Assembly (NCBI RefSeq): GCF_003606325.2
Contig: NZ_CP031843.2
Span: 1,488,001-1,552,000, forward strand
DNA from: Bartonella kosoyi
GTDB lineage: Bacteria; Pseudomonadota; Alphaproteobacteria; Rhizobiales; Rhizobiaceae
Length of the DNA: 64,000 nt
Direction: 5' to 3'
A program made the translations under genes and the position numbers. The notes beneath the pieces are model-generated. The model made no database searches and was not told where the DNA came from. It was given only the letters and a program-made list of their open reading frames with translations. Below are positions 60,685 to 64,000 of this stretch, one piece after another; within the stretch, counting starts at the first letter, position 1; the number at the start of each line of letters is the position of its first letter.

Positions 60685-61560
60685 TTAACACGTTTTAAAA
60701 TCAAAGAATTTCTTATCAAGTAAATGACTTGGGCGCACATTTGTTAAAGCGCGAATCATTGTATCTTTGCGTCCTGGCATTTGTCTTTCGATATTTTTCA
60801 GCATTTCTTTCATTGCCTTACGTTGTAAACCATCTTGACTACCGCAAAGATTACAAGGAATAATTGGAAATTGCATTGCTTGAGAAAATTTTTCCATATC
60901 TTCCTCAGCAGCATAGACAAGAGGACGTAGCACAAAAAGATCGCCTTCATCATTTTTAAGTTTTCCAGGCATAGCAGCTAATCGGCCACCGTGAAACAAA
61001 TTCATAAAAAACGTCTCCAAAACATCATCACGATGATGCCCTAAAATTAATGCCGAACAACCCTCCTCACGTGCAATGCGATAGAGATTACCACGTCGCA
61101 ATCGAGAACAAAGTGAACAATATGTCTGTGTTTCTGCCAATTTATCTGTAACAATGGAATAAGTATCTTGATATTCAATACGATAGGGAATTTTATAAGA
61201 ACTCAAAAAGTCTGGAAGAATATGTTTAGGAAAACCAGGTTGTCCTTGATCAAGATTACAAGCAAGAATTTCAACGGGTAAAAGACCACGCCACTTTAAA
61301 TCTAAAAGAAGCGCTAATAAACCATAAGAGTCTTTTCCGCCTGACAAAGCAACAAGCCATTTTTTTCCAGTAGAGAGCATAGAAAAATCATCCAAAGCTT
61401 GCCGCATATGACGCAAAAGTCGTTTACGTAATTTATTAAATTCCACACTTGAAGGAGCACACCGGAATATTGGATGATAATCATCTGCTTTACTTGCCAA
61501 AAGATCATCTTTCTTTTCGTTTTTTTCTATTGCCTGATATTCAATGGAAACATCATTCAT
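60685..61560 (-). CDS. ttcA: tRNA 2-thiocytidine(32) synthetase TtcA
   Basis: Fe-S-dependent PP-loop enzyme that thiolates C32 of certain tRNAs. The start at 61560 ([11 protein letters not shown]) is preferred because the extra 17 residues from 61611 do not resemble the family; AGGAC lies a little upstream. The 291 residues contain [10 protein letters not shown] (PP-loop), [10 protein letters not shown] and [12 protein letters not shown], the two CxxC pairs that hold the cluster. It is downstream of rpsD on the same strand, with a palindrome in the gap. Confidence 0.93.
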   Translation of the reverse strand: MNDVSIEYQAIEKNEKKDDLLASKADDYHPIFRCAPSSVEFNKLRKRLLRHMRQALDDFSMLSTGKKWLVALSGGKDSYGLLALLLDLKWRGLLPVEILACNLDQGQPGFPKHILPDFLSSYKIPYRIEYQDTYSIVTDKLAETQTYCSLCSRLRRGNLYRIAREEGCSALILGHHRDDVLETFFMNLFHGGRLAAMPGKLKNDEGDLFVLRPLVYAAEEDMEKFSQAMQFPIIPCNLCGSQDGLQRKAMKEMLKNIERQMPGRKDTMIRALTNVRPSHLLDKKFFDFKTC

Positions 61561-61682
61561 AAAACCATGTCCTGCACAAGTAATAGCTCTTTTTGCAAAG
61601 ATAAAAAACAAATATAAAGTAAGCTTACATTTATATTTTTTGAATTTATAAAAACAGATACGAAAAAAGAAATGGAACTATA

Positions 61683-61717
61683 TAAGCTTATTACACGAGA
61701 ATAGTGTAATAAGCTTA
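61683..61717. repeat. Long perfect palindromic hairpin between rpsD and ttcA
   Basis: TAAGCTTATTACAC (61683-61696) and GTGTAATAAGCTTA (61704-61717) are perfectly complementary over 14 bases, with a seven-base loop GAGAATA. The core TAAGCTTA recurs at about 61620-61627 as TAAGCTTAC. No T run follows on the minus strand, so it is not a textbook terminator for rpsD; it may be an RNA-stabilising structure or operator. Confidence 0.8.
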
Positions 61718-61822
61718 ATACAGAACCATTTACAAAATATTTATTAACTTCAAAGATTATAAAAACAATACAATAGTTTGAAATTATAATAATAAAAGAG
61801 AAAAATTTTTTTTCATAAAAAA

Positions 61823-62440
61823 TTATCGAGAATAAAATTCAACGACCAAATTAGGTTCCATTTGCACAGCATAAGGAACATCTGCAAACGCAGGAATACG
61901 TGTAAAGATCGCTTTCATCTGTTTATGATCTACTTCAATATAATCAGGGACATCACGTTCTGCTAATTGTACTGATTCTAAAACCAAAACAAGCTGTTTT
62001 GATTTTTCCCGAACCTCGATAACATCACCTGGTTTACAACGATACGATTGAATATTTGTACGCCGCCCATTTACATTCACATGACCATGATTAATAAACT
62101 GGCGAGAAGCAAAAATCGTAGGCACGAATTTTGCACGATAGACCACAGCATCCAAACGAGATTCTAATAAACCGATAAGATTTTCACCCGTATCACCTCG
62201 CCGACGAGCAGCTTCTACATAAGTTTTATGAAATTGCTTTTCTGAAATATCGCCATAAAACCCTTTCAACTTCTGTTTAGCGCGCAATTGCACCCCATAG
62301 TCAGAAAGTTTTCCTTTACGTCGCTGCCCATGCTGACCTGGACCATAATCACGACGATTGACAGGAGATTTTGGACGACCCCAAATATTCTCTCCCATAC
62401 GACGGTCAATTTTATACTTTGTTGTTTCGCGTTTACTCAT
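61823..62440 (-). CDS. rpsD: 30S ribosomal protein S4
   Basis: Primary 16S rRNA-binding protein of the small subunit. The start at 62440 ([14 protein letters not shown]) is fixed by AAAGGAA just upstream and by the family's N-terminus; the frame is open for 37 extra codons before it. The 205 residues include the S4 domain ([39 protein letters not shown]). There is no zinc-binding Cys cluster. The region 62441-62611 should hold its promoter and leader. Confidence 0.97.
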   Translation of the reverse strand: MSKRETTKYKIDRRMGENIWGRPKSPVNRRDYGPGQHGQRRKGKLSDYGVQLRAKQKLKGFYGDISEKQFHKTYVEAARRRGDTGENLIGLLESRLDAVVYRAKFVPTIFASRQFINHGHVNVNGRRTNIQSYRCKPGDVIEVREKSKQLVLVLESVQLAERDVPDYIEVDHKQMKAIFTRIPAFADVPYAVQMEPNLVVEFYSR

Positions 62441-62611
62441 CGCATTTCCTTTAAAATAAAACACGAGATCTTGAAGACCCCAAGGAAACGCGCCCTCCTC
62501 TGCCTTTAAATACAAAAGACTGACAGAATAGCTTAACATACCAATATGCAAAGTTATCCACGGGACACGTCAATTACTGCCATTTTCTTGGAAGAAAAAG
62601 CTAGAGCATCT

Positions 62612-63439
62612 TTATTGATCTCGTATTCTAAAGTCAACTCTTTTCATAAGTTTTAAGCCAAATCCTTTTAACAAATGTTCTGTTGAAGCAGTGATATTTT
62701 TAGACGTCAGCAATGCAAAATCTTGATATTTCTTTATGGGGTTCTGATGTATTTTTTCAGACAAGGGCAATAATGATCTAATATGTTTGGCGATCGCTTT
62801 TGCTGGATCAATCCATTCAACGGACCATAACGCTTGTTCACGAAAGAAATTAATCAAAAAAGGATAATGCGTGCAGGCTAAAACAATAACATCCGTATAT
62901 TTGCCATTTTTTTTCACAAAACATGGTAGGATTTCTTTTCTTAACGCTTCTGAATCGATAGATTTTCCCCGTAAATAATCTTCAGCAAATCCAGCAAGCT
63001 TTTCACTTCCTACAAGCTGAACATGACACTGCCCAGCAAAAGAGTTAATTAATTCATTTGTATAGGTACGTTTAACTGTTCCAGGAGTCGCTAATACGGA
63101 AATAAAACCAGTTTTTGTTTGTTCCGCAGCAGATTTAATTGCAGGAACCGTTCCTACGAAAGAGACATGAGGAAAGTTTTGTCGTAAATCTGCCATCATT
63201 AGAGTAGAGACAGTGTTGCAAGCAATCACACATAAGGCGGGATTATAGCGTGTTAAAAGATTTGTAAAAATCTTTAAAACGTGTTCTTTCAGGATATTTT
63301 CTTCCCAATTACCATAAGGAAATCCCGCATCATCAGCTACATAAATAAATTGTATTTCAGGGATAAGAACGCGCGCTTCCCTCAATACTGTCAAGCCACC
63401 AATACCACTATCAAAAAAAAGAACAGGCCGTTCATCCAT
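62612..63439 (-). CDS. murI: Glutamate racemase
   Basis: Makes D-glutamate for peptidoglycan. The 275 residues contain FFDSGIGGLTVLREA and the two catalytic Cys in IACNTVSTL and LACTHYPFL. Its ATG overlaps the stop of the upstream gene (TGATG), so it is translated with the TrmJ-type methyltransferase. Confidence 0.95.
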   Translation of the reverse strand: MDERPVLFFDSGIGGLTVLREARVLIPEIQFIYVADDAGFPYGNWEENILKEHVLKIFTNLLTRYNPALCVIACNTVSTLMMADLRQNFPHVSFVGTVPAIKSAAEQTKTGFISVLATPGTVKRTYTNELINSFAGQCHVQLVGSEKLAGFAEDYLRGKSIDSEALRKEILPCFVKKNGKYTDVIVLACTHYPFLINFFREQALWSVEWIDPAKAIAKHIRSLLPLSEKIHQNPIKKYQDFALLTSKNITASTEHLLKGFGLKLMKRVDFRIRDQ

Positions 63440-64000
63440 CAGTTTTCACATTTGTTTTTAATTTTTTGACGATCGCGCTCTTGAGGTGCTCTACTCCCCC
63501 GTGGATATTGTGGAGAAAAATGATCCAATGAAGATATAACGCCTCGCAATAAGCGAACTTCAGATTCACTAAAGTTGGCGCGCGTAAAAACAGAGCGCAA
63601 ATTTGCAAGCATAACCTCTTTCCGTTCTCGAGGCCTAAAATACCCACGGATATCCAAAGCTTCTTCTAATTGAGATAAAAAACCATGAAACACTGTTTTA
63701 TTTGCAGGCTCCATTTCTGGTGCACGAAATGCCGTATCACTCACATTCTCTAAACCTGTTTTCATCCATTCATAAGACATCAAAAGAACCGCTTGTGCAA
63801 TATTAAGTGATGCAAAAGCAGGATTAACTGGAAAAGTGATAATTTCATCAACAAGGCTGATTTCATCATTTTCCAGTCCCCATCGCTCCCTTCCAAAGAC
63901 AATACCTGTTTTATGTCCAATATTCTCACGCTGACGGAGTACATTTGCTGCTTCGACAGCACTTTTTACCGTTTTAAATCCACATCTTTCACGTGCTGTT
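63439..64000 (-). CDS. TrmH/SpoU-family RNA methyltransferase (TrmJ-like), 5' truncated
   Basis: Only the C-terminal 186 residues are in the window; the frame stays open to base 64000. The SPOUT knot motif is clear: IVFGRERWGLENDEI and FPVNPAFASLNIAQAVLLMSYEW, as in TrmJ, which methylates the ribose at position 32 of tRNA. The C-terminal helical extension (LRSVFTRANFSESEVRLLRGVISSLD) also matches TrmJ. The Met at 63783 is internal. Coupled to murI by TGATG. Confidence 0.88.
   Translation of the reverse strand, partial: TARERCGFKTVKSAVEAANVLRQRENIGHKTGIVFGRERWGLENDEISLVDEIITFPVNPAFASLNIAQAVLLMSYEWMKTGLENVSDTAFRAPEMEPANKTVFHGFLSQLEEALDIRGYFRPRERKEVMLANLRSVFTRANFSESEVRLLRGVISSLDHFSPQYPRGSRAPQERDRQKIKNKCEN

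Noticed and set aside
62554..62562. TTATCCACG, eight of nine bases of a DnaA box, upstream of rpsD
   Set aside because: A single near-match in AT-rich DNA without neighbours is expected by chance.
1..64000. CRISPR arrays, insertion sequences, prophage genes
   Set aside because: No regularly spaced repeats, no cas genes, no transposase or phage structural proteins were seen on either strand.

Overview
The window is AT-rich chromosomal DNA of an alphaproteobacterium, most probably a Bartonella species. The case rests on an IalB-family secreted protein, a bacterial phosphatidylcholine synthase, the short single-domain forms of ProRS and MetRS, a SUF-only Fe-S operon, the sdhE-mfd pair, and densely packed AT-rich genes separated by long AT-rich non-coding stretches. 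The genus call is inference; no rRNA is present.

Layout. 1-7308 (+): the 3' end of the nuo operon (nuoL truncated by the window edge, nuoM, nuoN), then birA and a ribonuclease J gene. 7510-14655 (+): proS, lolC/lolD-type lipoprotein export genes, sdhE and mfd. 15535-16146 (+): an IalB-family protein with a strong terminator, convergent with rne (16236-18866, -). 19478-24644 (+): a periplasmic amidase, penicillin-binding protein 1A, and prfB with its programmed +1 frameshift. 25015-27975 (-): a peroxiredoxin, tyrS and an alpha/beta hydrolase. 28138-34807 (+): a NifS-like cysteine desulfurase followed by sufB-C-D-S and sufT.

The accessory part runs from 34865 to about 43300. Directly after sufT lies a decayed type III restriction-modification island: a beta-class adenine methyltransferase with one in-frame stop, a Res helicase-nuclease with an in-frame stop and a frameshift, and an HrgA/COG2958-like gene with two frameshifts. 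After it come sodC (-) and an unrecognised two-gene cassette (-) encoding a single-anchor small protein and a glycine-rich membrane protein.

43306-53902: a ubiquinone-type FAD monooxygenase (-), pcs, an enoyl-CoA hydratase/HIBYL-CoA hydrolase family protein and a small membrane protein (+), then a minus-strand block: a small lipoprotein and the run dacF-like, tmk, holB, metG, tatD, metallo-beta-lactamase-fold hydrolase. 54760-57680: an RlpA-like lipoprotein, tRNA-Lys(UUU), and about 2 kb of largely non-coding AT-rich DNA. 57681-64000: lexA and rimO (+), then ttcA, rpsD, murI and a truncated TrmJ-type RNA methyltransferase (-).

The most interesting observations are: the decayed R-M island; a LexA whose Ala-Gly cleavage site reads Ala-Ser with no canonical SOS box seen upstream; a DacF-like carboxypeptidase that keeps SxxK but has altered SxN and KTG motifs; the two-gene glycine-rich cassette; and a cluster of symmetric DNA elements upstream of tRNA-Lys. 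I did not find a clear, intact, novel multi-gene system.
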